A stretch of DNA of 64,000 nucleotides from Sphagnum compactum (GCA_965153455.1 OZ234495.1:20580875-20644874), one strand, 5' to 3'. Counted from the stretch's first letter, positions 34,251-46,560 are shown. The notes: generated from the sequence alone by a model not told the origin. Program-made: numbers and translations.

Positions 34251-35724
34251 AAGGCGGAAAATGGGGCTGCATTTTATCAGAACCAATGACAGATGTGTAA
34301 GCTTGGATGCAAGTGCCAACGGTTACAATGGCGGCTGTGATAACAGCTATCACATACCATGGTCTGGAACAAAATAACTGATAGAATTCAGTTCTCATTA
34401 CATTCAGTGAGGATTTACACTGCTTATTGATTTCAGACACCATGTCTTCGTATTCTTTTGAATTGTTGCAGGGCAAGTATAAATCACTCTGCAAGTTACT
34501 CCACATTTGAAAAGCATTATTATCGGTGCGAAGTTCGTTTCGGATCACACCACAATCAATTAGATGTTTCACATCTCCTACCTCCTTGATAAGCTCTGTC
34601 ATGAGTTGTAGATATTCGCCAAATGGACATTTATGAGAATTATATACTTCCATGCACTCACACATCGCTAGATTGCGAAAAAAAGATTCTGTCGGGTCAT
34701 ATAATTGTACAATTGGCAGGAATAAACAACGTTTACGAAAACCCACATCATCCAACACTCCCTCGATTGCTTTGATTTGAATGCCAGCTTTCTTCAAAGC
34801 AGTTGCAGATTGTATGGTGATCGTTGTTGCTCCAGATCGCCTTTTCAAATTTCGACCGCACAGTATTCTGTAAACACAAGCTACGATGTGTGGACATTTT
34901 TCCAATTCGCCTTGAGGATACGCCTTTTCAATTTTGGCGAGATGGTCTTTAGTCAGTACAAAGATACGCCGACACATACTGGAAACATTAGCTTTCAAGA
35001 TCCTGTCCAACATTAACTGTTGATCCATTAATGTCGAATTTGGTCCTATCAATTTCTCATAACATGCGCTAATGACTTTCCTCAATAAAGCTATGGGGAT
35101 TTGATTCTCAACCAGAAAAAGATCATTGTGAAGACGATGGTACTCCAACGAAGGCTTCAACAAAGCTGTTAATCTAGCACCTATTTGGGTCCTCTCATGC
35201 AATATATATGTGCGTTTAGCAAATACCAAAAATATTGTCAAAGCATCTAAAGTTAATAAGCACTGCATCTGCCTCATACTGAACTTAGGTTCGCTGTGAT
35301 CTAGACCGTATGCTCTCAAAACACCTACAGGGTCATCCACAACCAAAGCACAAAATTCATCCCATGGCCCCAGCTCGGATGCTGCAGCTAAGGCTATTTT
35401 CAAATCTTCTGATTCACTAGGGTGCAGGACATCACGGTTGTGGAGGCCAAATTGCCATAGCCTTGGAGTGTATTGTTCCAAAGGTACACGATAAGAGGCT
35501 GGTAATTTCATTACGAGAACGTCGTTCCTTACTTCCCGAACTTCATGTCTCTGAAATGTTGTTTTGAATTCATTGAACCATTGAGATGTTTGTTCCTCAG
35601 AAATGAAGTTAGCTATCTGCTCTTCAGTATCGGAGTTCCCTTGCCCTTCACCCATATTAGATACCGAATCAGATGTTTGCCCGTCAATATCAATGTTGTC
35701 AGTGTCAGGCAAGATGCCTTCCAT
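34249..35724 (-). CDS. DUF247 family protein, intronless, complete (copy 1)
   Basis: Plant DUF247 proteins (IPR004158) have an unknown biochemical role; in grasses, members sit at the S and Z self-incompatibility loci. The 491-aa ORF has family landmarks: a weakened N-terminal block LPASYRVPLEQYTPRLW (74-90), LFLVENQIPI (202-211), SATALKKAGIQIK (306-318), FLPIVQLYDPTESFFRNL (335-352), FGEYLQLMTELI..DVKHLIDCGVI (368-394), and one C-terminal membrane segment near 455-477 after RPWYVIAV. The acidic N-terminus (1-50) is unusual but shared with copy 2. No intron or lesion. It is about 85% identical to the copy at 56429-57907 by eye. Start ATG at 35724; the next frame stop upstream is close. Confidence 0.9.
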   Translation of the reverse strand: MEGILPDTDNIDIDGQTSDSVSNMGEGQGNSDTEEQIANFISEEQTSQWFNEFKTTFQRHEVREVRNDVLVMKLPASYRVPLEQYTPRLWQFGLHNRDVLHPSESEDLKIALAAASELGPWDEFCALVVDDPVGVLRAYGLDHSEPKFSMRQMQCLLTLDALTIFLVFAKRTYILHERTQIGARLTALLKPSLEYHRLHNDLFLVENQIPIALLRKVISACYEKLIGPNSTLMDQQLMLDRILKANVSSMCRRIFVLTKDHLAKIEKAYPQGELEKCPHIVACVYRILCGRNLKRRSGATTITIQSATALKKAGIQIKAIEGVLDDVGFRKRCLFLPIVQLYDPTESFFRNLAMCECMEVYNSHKCPFGEYLQLMTELIKEVGDVKHLIDCGVIRNELRTDNNAFQMWSNLQSDLYLPCNNSKEYEDMVSEINKQCKSSLNVMRTEFYQLFCSRPWYVIAVITAAIVTVGTCIQAYTSVIGSDKMQPHFPP

Positions 35725-37090
35725 CTTGATGCGAACAAATCTGCAAAATTACAACCTCTGTGACAACATCACAATGAGAAACTTTAGTCACTAAAATTAG
35801 ATGATGTAAAAGAAACATGTAGCAGAAACCTACTTCCCAAGATACTTACAAATTTCGATGATCCAATGCTAAAAAGACCTGACGATTCTGAAGCTTTGTA
35901 ATGACCCATGCCCAGAAATTGATGGGTATGTATCAACGCTTCTAATTTTTTGGGAGGTGTTAATTGAGATATGAAAAGATTACTTGAGAAACTTCATTTT
36001 TGATAACAAATTAACAATCGTATTCGTCTATGAGCGCATAGTGAAATAGTGATTGTGGCCTAATTGTAAAGAGGTTATTTCATGAAAAGCACATCGATGC
36101 ACGGATCCATCAAATGAAACGCACCGTGATAGTATTGAAGAGGTTGTACGACTTCCTATTATTGAATCCTTTCCGCTTTTACAACAATGTATACTTGAAT
36201 CCTTTCTTCGAGGAAATGCCTAAAATCTGGATCCAATGCACAACAAAGAATTGAACCATCTCTTCAAGGAGTAGCCGGAGACATCCAATGTACAAATTTA
36301 TCGTGAAACTAGATTGAATAAAAAAATATCAACTGCTAGATCACGGGCGAAAACACTAAACGCAAAACATTGTAGACCAAGTTTCATGTTTGAGTTACCA
36401 GGGGAAGGCAAATGAGACTTGAGTATTGCGAGCGAGAGTTGCCGAATTGCGTGGACGTTTTCCCTCTACGCAATAATACAGTGCGTTGTACGTCAGAAAG
36501 TGGTACAGAGCAAGCAACTCGGTGAACTTGGAGGTTACTGACGAACTAGTCTTCCGGGGAAGCTGAAGCGGGCGTTATGCGGTACACAGAAGTTCAGTCG
36601 TTGTAGTAAGCAAGCATCACAAATCGATGTATGCAATCCGTTCCGAGAGTGGGCTGCAAAAGAAATTTGGTTCACCTGCATTGGAGGTATCAGATAGCAC
36701 GTGTCAGAAAATGCCAGAGTGCAACTAGACGAAACATACACGAAAGAAAACAAAACACCGAGAGCTGATTCGGCTGCTTCAACTGTAGAAATCTAGCATG
36801 ACATATGAATTGAACGGAGTACAATACCGTTGAAGCTGGATGGATTGGATTGGAGCACAGTGTGGGGTGGTCATGGGCAGCACTAACTGCAGTAGTTGCC
36901 GGTATGTGAAAGCTGGGGTCTAAGTGGAACAAGGAAGAAGAGAAATTGCAAGAAAACTATGGGGATGAAGCAGAGATGAGTGTATGAGAAGAAAGATAGG
37001 AAGGAATGTGCTGGAAACGAACAGGGTTATAGTGAGCAAGGAAAGAAGGGAAACGCTGAAGAGGAGATGGTGATGAGCTGAAGAAATGCA
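35725..37090. other. Upstream flank of DUF247 gene 1
   Basis: Conserved with 57908-59480 over almost its whole length, with small indels. It should hold the promoter and 5' UTR. The ORFs within it differ between the two copies, so they are probably not coding. Confidence 0.6.
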
Positions 37091-37604
37091 GAAAATAAAG
37101 TCCAACACGTGAGTTGAAAGGAGTAGATGGATCAGACTAGAAAAGTATTGTTTGGTCACTGGTGATGCATATGATGACTATTTAGGAGTTTGTCCTTTTG
37201 ATATTTGGCCAGAGGTCCAGAATCTACCCACTTGTTGTTGCCCCCCCCCCCGCAAGTCCTCCCATCCAAGAAACAACCCTTTTTGAAAAGTGAAAAACCT
37301 CCTCCTCCCTTAAATCTACACACGACCTTATCCATTCAGCCTACTTGGATTGGCCTTCCCCTAACACTTGGAGGAGTTCTGACAATGCGTCTATCTCACG
37401 TTTGGGATATTTGGGATAGAGCCAGCAAAGAGTCCGATTTATGATTGAAAATAAAGTCCAACATGTGAGTTGAAAGGAGTAGATGGATCAGACTAGAAAA
37501 GTATTGTTTGGTCACTGGTGATGCATATGATGACTATTTAAGAGTTTGTTCTTTTGATGTTTGGCCAGAGGTCCAGAATCCACCCACTTGTTGTTGCCCC
37601 CCCC
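37091..37604. repeat. Direct repeat pair, ~160 bp each
   Basis: 37091-37251 and 37447-37604 are almost identical. Both start GAAAATAAAGTCCAACA and end CTTGTTGTTGCCCCCC. The spacer (37252-37446) is related to text at about 43990-44290. The left copy begins exactly where the DUF247 segmental duplication fades. It could be a pair of short LTR-like or terminal repeats, or a simple local duplication. Confidence 0.9.
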
Positions 37605-37618
37605 AGCTTGGGGATTAT

Positions 37619-38890
37619 GAGCCTGGTGTATCTTTGGTCAGGTCGAACACCACATTCTAATTTCTGGTCTCTTTGGAATCGTTCAAATAATGTTTGTTGC
37701 TGAAATTTCAATGATATAAAAAAGAAGATGGAGTGTAAGATTGTCGGCTGCAAAACCAAGGTGATGGGCATGGCATGTGCCTTTCATTCCATGAGGCCAT
37801 TATATATTAAAGCTGGACATGCTTCACCTCAATGTTCCAAAACTTTCCTCATTTCCAAGAAAGGCAAAATTGGCACCCACAATCCTGTAGCAACCTCACT
37901 GAAAATTCGGTTCACAGTTGGCTCCCTGCAGTTGAAGCACGCAGTTGGATCCCTGCAACCACATGGATCTACGGCTTTTTGGTTTGGACTCAACTTGCAG
38001 GACACTTCAAACCCCCTACACATTTTGGGTGTGTCAGTGAGTTGAATCCCACACAGGACCCTCAAACACCACCCGCCGGTCTCTTTGGACTCGATCAAAT
38101 AAAGCACAGGTCATGGGTTCAAACTTGCATGTGAACAGCAGGACATACATACATATATATATATATATATATGTAAGATTCTTTTGTCCTGTAAAGTGCA
38201 GAACAAAAAAGTTGCATAGGACATCTCACTGAACACCAGCAAAGTCAGTAGGGTGATGAATAATGGCCTTCACTGTGCCCCCAAGGAGCTTTTGGTGTAG
38301 GGTAATGACCGAGGCCGCAGGCATTACAGTAATAAAAGCTTGCACAAGGTGAAGCCAAGGAAGGGCTGATTGGGGGTAATGCCCATGGCCTCAGGCATTA
38401 CCCAAAGTAAAAACTCCACAAATGTTAGTGGATTTTTTTGGGCACTTTTTTTTCCCATGATACCAATTGGAAAACTGTAGAAAACAATGCAGGGCATTTT
38501 GGAAAATGAAATGCCTACAAGATCATGTGCTTTATTTTCCGGAATGCCCTGCAAATTCTTCCACCCATAAGGGTGCATCCAGATACACTACAATATTTAT
38601 TGGAGGTTTTTTAGGTGTTACTTTGGGCATGGTGTATCTTTTGGCTGGGTCAAACACAACGTTCCGGTCTCCTTGGTGTTTTTCAAACAAAGCTTTCTAT
38701 GATATAATAAAGAAGATGAAGTGTATGATTGTGGGCTGCTTTTTAGGCAATGGGCATGGCACGGGCCTCTCATTTCATAAGGCCATTAAACCTTAAAGCT
38801 GGGCATGCTTCACCTCAATGTTCCAAAACTTTCAACATTTCCAAGAACGGCAAAATTGGCCCCCACAATTCTGTAACAACCTTAATGAAA
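37619..38890. repeat. Dispersed repeat family D, direct pair of ~270 bp
   Basis: 37619-37905 and 38625-38890 share many blocks in order, such as CATGCTTCACCTCAATGTTC, CCAAAACTTTC, CATTTCCAAGAA and GGCAAAATTGGC. A third partial copy starts near 38070 and a relative lies at 62405-62525. An AT dinucleotide run (38153-38172) lies between the pair. Non-coding. Confidence 0.85.
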
Positions 38891-39179
38891 ATGGCCAGAG
38901 TGAACCAGCTCCCACCAGTGCACCAGTTGACCATTCTGTCCATAGGATGGGTTGCATTTCTTCATCCGGTTCCTGACCCTCTGTTCACCCAGCATTGTAC
39001 CACAGTCAACCTTTTTGGGCTGCTGACTTTGGACCCATTTTATTTTTTGGTTTTTTTTTTTCCCAATGCTGACCATATTATCTTCCAACTTAATCACCCT
39101 CTACCCTATTGACCTAGCTACATTATTGACCTACATCTTGGCTCTACCTACCAACCCCTTACCTACCTACCTTCTATTT

Positions 39180-39870
39180 TTTCATGACTAAACCTATATC
39201 TCTTGGCTAAACCTCCATCTCTTCATGGCTAAACATTTACATGTGAGCAAAATCTTTATATCTTTTTAATTAAACTTGTATCTTTTGACAAAACCTTTGC
39301 TTTTCAACAAAACCTATATATTTTCTTAACTAAACATTTACTTTTTGAAAAAAATCGTAACTTTTCTTAACTAAACCTATATTTTTAAACAAAACTTTCA
39401 TCTCTTCATTGCTGAACCATTACATGTTGTCAAAAGTCCTATTTATTCTTGATTAAACTTTTATTTCTTGGCAAAACCTTAATTTCTTCTTAGTTAAATT
39501 TTTTCCTTTCAACAAAACTTTTATATTTTTTCCTAAACCTCTACCACTTGAAAAAACTTGAACTCTTCTTTATTAAACCTTTATCTCTTGGCAAAACCTT
39601 TATTTTTTTGGGCTAAATTTTACCTTTTAGTAAAACCTTTATCTCTTCTTGGTTAAACCTTTACAAATTGAAAAAACTTTTAATTTTTGATGGTTAAACA
39701 TATACCTTTTGGCAAAACTTCCATCTCTTCATGGTTAAACCTCTTGTTGTTGGCAAAAGGTTTATCTTTTCTTGGTTAAATTTTTCTCTTTTAAAAAAGC
39801 TTTTATATTTTCTTGTATTAACTTAAAGACTATTTTTTCAACAAATTTTTTTAACAAAACTTTTGGCTAC
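39180..39870. repeat. Degenerate tandem array of a TTAAACCTTTATCTCTTGGCA unit
   Basis: About 690 bp consist of alternating CTAAACCT/TTAAACCT and GCAAAACCTTTA words with YATCTCTT or TATTTTCT between them, every 25-60 bp. The period is irregular. No coding potential. Confidence 0.75.
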
Positions 39871-40299
39871 CCTATTGACCTAACTATTTTATTGACATAA
39901 TTACATTATTGACTTGACTTGTTTTTTATTTGTTTACATACCTACCTACATACTTATTTATTTACCTACCCACCCTTACTCACCTACTTACTTATCATTT
40001 ACATGATGTTAATGTCTGTCAATGTATGATTTACAAAATATGAAGGTATTACACTAAATGAACTAACAACTTTAATCAGATTTAACCCTTTGATGTCAAT
40101 AAATGATAACCCTGAATGCTGGTATTGCACATTCGATCAACTTTTGTGACCCACACATAGGTATTACATGTTTTGGTAATTATTGTTAAAAGTTAAAATA
40201 GTTGAAAATCCAATCACAAAATACAATACCCACAAATGAAAACAATGTCATTTCAAATACAATACACCTTAGTAATTATTACATATTTTGTCACCAAAA

Positions 40300-42240
40300 T
40301 CCAAGGTTTTTTTTTCTTTTGGATTTTTTTTCTTAATTTTTTTTTTGTATGTCTTTGGTTTTCTTTCAATTTTTTTTCTAATTTTTTCAATTTTTTCTCC
40401 TTTATTTTTTTTTTCTTGTTCTAAATTTTTTTCTTTTATTATTTATCACAATTAGTTTGTTTCTATTATTTTAAATTTTTTTATCATCATCATTTTTTTC
40501 ATTCAACATGCATATTTTATGTTCAACATTTGGGTATTGCACAAACATTTTATGCTTCAAATGTGGGTATTGCAAAATCATTGTAACAAAACTAATGTTT
40601 ATTTTGTGACCTTTATGCAAGTATTTCATATTGAACTTTATGTTTTTGAAGTTCTTATAATGCAATAATGCAACATTGCAATATGTTTCACACTCGTATT
40701 TTTAGGGAAAATTTGAACAAAATATTAATGCAATGCTCACATTCAAAACATGTAAACATAATACAATTGTGAGGTTACTTGTAATAAGACAAAACTTGTA
40801 TGTATTGATGTAAATATTGCATCTATCAAAACTTTTTAAATGTACAAAAAATGGAAAAACATGAATTCCATGCTATTGTTTATGCCAAAAAAACCTAAGT
40901 AAGATATGCATGCTGCTTTCTAATCTTAAGAGACATCTTTCTAAACCTATTTTCATTAGGCACCATGTCATGTGTTCATTGATAAGTTCTTATTGCTGTA
41001 ACTACCTTAATAACATGCTGATGAGTGTAAAGTCGATAGTGATACAATGGGAGTTGAATGGCATTGGTTACAAATTGGTATTTCATAATTATTCAAAGTC
41101 TACATCAAACACATGATACACATTAATATGCAAATTTGAAAAGTATAAACCAAACCCCCAAAAATTATGTGGGTATGAACATACATAATCTACTAGATTT
41201 TAAAAAAAAGAAAAATTGGAAAAAAATTGAAAATAAGAAATAAAGGAAATAGAAAATAAAACTTCATCTTTTGTAATTTTGAAGACCAAAAGAATGGAAA
41301 AATAGGGGAAAAACAAAAGAAATATTTAGGGCAAACATAATAAAATAAAATATTCTTCTAGCATTTAGAAAACAGAAAAAATGGAAAAATAGGCCAAAAA
41401 ACACAAAAAAATCTTTTTATTTTTAAAGAAACATAAAAAACGAAAACAAAACAATGAAAAGGAAACAAAAACTAGAATTCTTCTTCTTGAATTAGCAATA
41501 ACAAAAGAAAAATCTTCAAAAAAAAAGAAAAAAAAGGAAAAAAAAAACAGACTTCTTCTCGAATTTTTAAAGTAGAAAAAACTAGAAAAATAAGAAAAAA
41601 ACAAAAACAATCTTTGTCCTCTATTTTTTTTTCTTTTATCTTTTTTATATTTTAATTTCTATTTCCTTCTCTTTTATTCTTTTGTCTTCTTCTTTTTCTT
41701 TTCCTTACTTTTCCTTTTTGATTCTACTTTCAAACCAAAACAAAAAAAAGATAAGGAAAAGGATAAAAGCATACCTTGTGTGATGTGTATAACGGATGAT
41801 GATGCAACAAGAAATGGCAACAAGTGCAACGATGTGATGAAAAAAAAGAAAATGTTTGAAGAAAAAGAAAGAAAACAAAAAAAAAAAGAAAATGTTTGAA
41901 GAGAAAGAAAAAAACAAAAAAAAGAAAGAACTGATGAAAAAGTTGTAACAATAGAGAAAAACAAAGAAACAAAAGATGAAAAATAAAACGAAAGTAGCAA
42001 AAAAAATGAAAGAAAAAATGATAAGAAAAATAAATCTATAGCACAAAAATAAGAGAAAAAATAATAATAATAACAGTAGCAGTAAAAAGAAGAGGGAAAA
42101 AAATGATGAAGAAAAAGCTATAATAACAACGCAAAAAAAGATAATAGTGGAACAGAAGAAGAAGAAAGAAAAAACAAAAGAGAAAAACAAGAAAGATGAG
42201 GAGGGGAAAAAAAGGGAGATAATTTTTGAAATCTCAGGGA
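40300..42240. repeat. Region of strong strand asymmetry: T-rich then polypurine tract
   Basis: 40305-40485 is T-rich (TTTTTCT-type words). 41200-42240 is almost wholly A/G on the plus strand (GAAAAA-type words), apart from a pyrimidine patch at about 41615-41730. The long minus-strand frames this creates are runs of Phe, Ser and Leu and are artefacts. Confidence 0.85.
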
Positions 42241-43337
42241 AGGGTGGGCCAGTTAAAAAAAACAAAATAACTCACCTCAATGTTTGGTTTGGGTTCATCC
42301 CAAAACGGCCAAAACAGTCTCATCCGCAACTGGTGCATTGGTTGGTGCTGGTTCACTGCGGCCAATGAAAATTGGCTTTATTGTTTCATGGGGGGAATTC
42401 GCACATGGGCTCCCTGCGGCTGAACCGTGTGTGTGATTGGCTCCATGCAACCACGCTTCTTGGTTCACACCGGTCCCAACTAGACCTAAGTTTGTCTTTG
42501 TCCTTTTCGTTGGAGGTCTTTGCACTTCTTCTTTTTCAAGCACTCCCACAACAAGGACCCAAGCTTACAATTGGTGCCTGGCCAAATTCACCAGCTATGG
42601 TGTCCCCTAAAAGCACCAAAACAATTTCCTATTTCCCCTACATTGTACAATGTGCTCGCTTCCTCACAAGTAGCGTCAAGAGTAAGGATTTCTTAATACA
42701 TGTAGATATTTAATCTTTATCATATAAGATACTGAAATTTTGTGGTAACATTTTAAAGGGCCCTTCTTTTCAAATTATGGAGGATTCTTTGGTGAGAGAT
42801 GATTCATTTATTATCAACAAATAGGAAAAGAAAAAAAGACATGTGAATTGTGATTGGAATAGCCTTTTTGCTATTACTTCCATTAAAGATTTTGCCTCTC
42901 TAGTTATATACATTCGCAAACTTATTATTACTACATGGCTATGGTGAAGGGACATAGCAAACTATGTTCACCCCATAGCCTAGCATCCAGAGGTTCTCAA
43001 GCTCCACTTGGTGTTCACCTAGGATAGCCTCTCGCCTTTCATTTCCTGTGCATACATCATCAGGACAAAACCTCAGATATGACTTTTCATCCATATGTAG
43101 GAGCCCGGTTACATGATTTTACATCCATTGACAAGAGGCTTCCACTGTCGCTCTTGAACCTAGTAGGTTATGTTTAATTTCAGCTCAAGATTGCCAGTTT
43201 CTGATGATACCTTTTATGCTCCCATGCTTAATCTATTTCTGGTAATGAATGACCTATTGCCAATTGTAGGCAACAATGAAATGCCCCTATTTGATGGGCA
43301 AATCGTTGGGGAGAGGGGTGGAGAGAAACATTTTCAT

Positions 43338-43530
43338 AGATACCATAGTACCTTGGCAGCTTTGACACATGTTTATTAAATAAATAAATTTTGAATGTTC
43401 CATTTTGCAAAACAACATTCCAGGAGATTTTCAATTTCCTTCACAAAAAAATTCTCTTTGAGAAAAATATTTTTGAGGATTTCAGCATTTCTAAAAATAA
43501 TTGTTTTGAAGCCACCAAAATATTACAATA
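43338..43530. repeat. Dispersed repeat family A, copy 2
   Basis: Partner of 12110-12335 with the same block order, including TTTCCTTCACAAAAAAATTC and TTTCAGCATTTCTAAAAATAA. Confidence 0.7.
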
Positions 43531-43779
43531 TTGTAACTTTTTTTGAATCAATTCCAAAACACCTTTGGTCTAGAATAAAATGCTTTATTATGTTTTTCTT
43601 TATCTCATGGTTTCAATTGTAGTTGAAAACCTGATTCTTTTATTCTTTTATGGCAAAAAAAAAGGAAGCACATGCAAAATTGGACCAAATTGGCTTTGAA
43701 CACAAACTATATCTAATTAAAAGGTTACTTCTCCTCTTCAAAAGTTAAAGCTTATTTTCTCAATAATTTAGCATATTTT

Positions 43780-44300
43780 CAAAGGTTTTGACCTTGCCTC
43801 GCCCCCTAAAAGCATCCAAACCTCCCATCTCCCCATGCCACCCAAAAAACAACCCCTTTGAAGAGGGGAAAAAAATTTCAACCCTCTTCCCCCATAAACA
43901 CCCTTCCCATCCCCCTTTGGAAATGAAAGGGGGGGGGGGATTATGTCCTCTATCCTTCCCACCTCACCCCACCTTAAAAACAACTCACTTAAAAAGGGAC
44001 AAAATTTGTTTCGCTTTTTCCTCCCCCTAAACCTACACTTATAATTCATAATCTTATCCATTCAACCTACTTTCATTATCTAGCCCTATACACACTCAAT
44101 CCTCAACCCCTCCCCATCTCACCCAAATCAAGAAACAAGGTCCCTTTGACAAATGGAAAACCTCTTCCTTTAAACCTACACAAGACCTTATCTATTTAAC
44201 CTACCTTGATTACTCATGCTTAAAAGGAGTTTCCACGATGCTTCTATTTCAAGTTTGCGATATTTTGATAGAGCCAACAAACTGGAATTCAATTCATGCT
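43780..44300. repeat. Repeated AACCTACAC..GACCTTATC blocks
   Basis: Three related segments (about 43840, 43975 and 44105) share CCCTTTGA..GGGAAAA, CCTAAACCTACAC and CTTATCYATTYAACCTAC. The same series occurs at 37265-37450. A G run (about 43929-43939) and a C-rich flank are present. Confidence 0.65.
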
Positions 44301-44859
44301 TGAAAATGAACAACAAAACCTTCAAATTTGTTCGTGAGGTAGCCAAAATTTAATTGAAAGTCAGTCCAATGATAACAAATCATTGTGATAATCGAAGTGC
44401 CCATTACTACATCGCACACCCATGCAAGATTGAATTATCATTTCTTTTCTCGTTGAAGCCCTCATTCTTTTTGCAGCATGTTCAAGCTCCTTTGTTCTTT
44501 TTATGGCACATTCAAGCTCTCACATACTCTTTGTGGCATGCTCAAGTTTTTTGTATCTTGTGCATTCAAGCTCAATATATTCAATCATTTTTTAAATAAT
44601 AATTTGCACCTTGTAATGGCACCACCATTAAAGTTGTTGTTAATGAATTTTCTCCATTTTTCTTGTGTTTGTAGGAGTTGTTTTTTGCATGTTTTGAAGT
44701 TGAAAGTGAAACCATGAAAGTGATGACAGTTCTAATAGAGGATTTCTTCGCATTCAACATTAGATTGTTGGTTGAAAGTGGGTAGAATGGTAATCTTTTG
44801 AATCATTAGATTTTTTCGTGATTTTGATTTGTTGATGATGAAGGGAGTTAAAAATTGGG

Positions 44860-45756
44860 TCAAAGCTTGGAGTACCACTTGGTATTTGAACTTCCTTACG
44901 CCTTAGTACAAGAATTCAAGGGGCTTGAACATTTTCAAAACACTAGAAAAGTCATTTTGCAACTAATAGAGAAGTTGCAACCTTTGGTTAAAAATCAAAA
45001 CATCACATATAGGTGTGCAATTCTTGTTGGCATCAAAATTGCATCCTTGGAGCTTGCTTGCAAAGCTAACTACTTTCATTTTAACAAACGTTTTGTGATT
45101 TGCAAATCCTTTGTGAACATGCTATTAATGTTGTGTTTAAGAACCAAATTCGATGGCCACAAGGTGAAAATTTGTCAAAGGTGATGGTGGGCTTCAAAGG
45201 TTGGTGTGGCCCCCTTTCTTTTCAGGGTGCAATCGTTTGCACATAGATTCACATTTAGGAACCTCAAGGAGCTTTTGCTACAAATTTTTTTTCTTACAAA
45301 TCTAAAGGTCACGACATGTAACTACAAATAGTTGTTGATTATAAGAAGCAATTTTGAAATGTTTTTGTGGGATTACTGAGATCTATGACCATTTCAAAGT
45401 TCTTCAATTATTTGGCCTTTACAAAAAAGGCAACTTATGATGGGTTTTCCAATCTTGAACACAAATCATAGGGTGACATTCACCCATGCATCATTAAGGA
45501 TAAGGGATATCTAGTTTTGCCTTGAGTCATGATCCCTCATAAGTAGAATGTGAACATTAGGCACACTTGGAAGCATTATACAATAGAAATCTCTCTAGAG
45601 GGAAGAATGTGGTGGAAAAGTGTTTTTGGGATGCTAAAAAAGATTTTTAGAAAGTTTTTGTTCAAAAGTAATCTTCATATCCTCTTCATTCCTGATGTTA
45701 CATGTTGTTGCTTATTGTATAACTTGATATTGGATGGGAAACATGTCCATTGTTGA
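44860..45756 (+). pseudogene. PIF/Harbinger-type transposase relic (DDE_Tnp_4 superfamily)
   Basis: Pieces in three frames follow the order of plant Harbinger nucleases: LPYALVQEFKGLEHFQNT (N-terminal helix region), then VMVGFKGWCG..FQGAI (equivalent of the GAID..HI first catalytic block), QIVVDYKKQF*NVFVG (second block), a KGYLVLP*VMIPHK piece (GYPLLPW-like) and SVFGMLKKIFRKFL with DVTCCCLLYNLIL (ERxFGxLKxRFR..CCxLHN C-terminal block). Several in-frame stops and frameshifts break it, so it is inactive. Similarity was judged from recalled family motifs. No terminal inverted repeats were located. Confidence 0.8.
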
Positions 45757-46179
45757 TGTAAATGCAATAATGTTGTTGTTGGATCATGAATATCAACAAG
45801 GTGGAATAAGGTGTAAAAACGATAGGAGAAATGCATGATTCAATGAGGTAGAAACTATTTTAGAATGTAATGAACTTTTGAAATCTAGCCAAAGATTAGC
45901 ATTTCATTCTTGAAGCATATCTAAAGAACAAATCAGCACATAGAAAATGAACAAGCTAAAATGTTGTCAAATATAATGTTCAAATGAAATTGAAATGTTG
46001 GACTCAATGAATTGTAAATGGTAATGTTCAACTATTTTTTTCAAGTACAATGTTGTCAAGTTTGGAATTGAAATGGAGAATGTTGAATTGTTTAATGTCC
46101 AATTTTGTTTTCATCATCACAACTCCACAAATATCTTACAAATCATTACCAGAGATCATTTCTATCCTTACATCACAAC

Positions 46180-46560
46180 ACTTTAACAATATGTTCAACG
46201 TTCAATGTTGATACAATCATTGATATGATGTTAAGGTGACATTGTAACAACATGTCTTGGAATGGCATTGATATAATACTAAAATATTTGACATCTTATC
46301 AATATTAGTCCAATGAAAAAAAAATATGACCAACATTGGTACAACATACATTAATAAGTCATCAAATTGATGACTATATGTTGAAGATTCAATTCTGATA
46401 TGGTAATTGATACAATATGCTGATGGCATCATAACAATATGTATTGAGTTAGCATTGGGATTGGTTTGACATAATTTACATTTTTTCAACACACGTTCAA
46501 TGAATAAGATCTTATCAATGCTGAGACAACACAAATTGATTAGCTATTGAATTGTCGCTG
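46180..46560. repeat. ~205-bp tandem pair of AT-rich repeat
   Basis: Blocks near 46207 and 46407 (ATTGATACAAT, then ACATTGTAACAACATGT / CATCATAACAATATGT, then GGCATTG/AGCATTG) and near 46288 and 46507 (CATCTTATCAAT) recur at 200-220 bp spacing. The word composition resembles the array at 53.0-53.6 kb. Confidence 0.5.

Larger units (their letters stand above)
32605..37090. repeat. Segmental duplication, copy 1 (contains DUF247 gene 1)
   Basis: Homologous at DNA level, same orientation, to 55455-59480. Homology starts near TTCCTATGTT/GTAGTGGGATTTTGTT and runs past the gene into its upstream flank, ending near the repeated CAAGGAAAGAAG block at about 37040. Copy 1 has about 700 bp extra at roughly 33150-33880. 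The left 430 bp is dispersed repeat family C. Confidence 0.9.
38885..42376. repeat. Inverted repeat pair bounding a 3.4-kb AT-rich interval
   Basis: The left block 38885-38937 (GAAAATGGCCAGAGTGAACC..TGCACCAGTTG) matches the reverse complement of 42322-42376 (CAACTGGTGCATTGG..GGTTCACTGCGGCC) at about four of five positions. No clear target-site duplication was found, so this is a candidate only for the ends of a non-autonomous element. Confidence 0.5.

Noticed and set aside
41705-42265. 186-aa Phe/Ser-rich minus-strand frame that looks like a membrane protein
   Set aside because: It is the translation of a polypyrimidine strand; composition alone explains the hydrophobicity.
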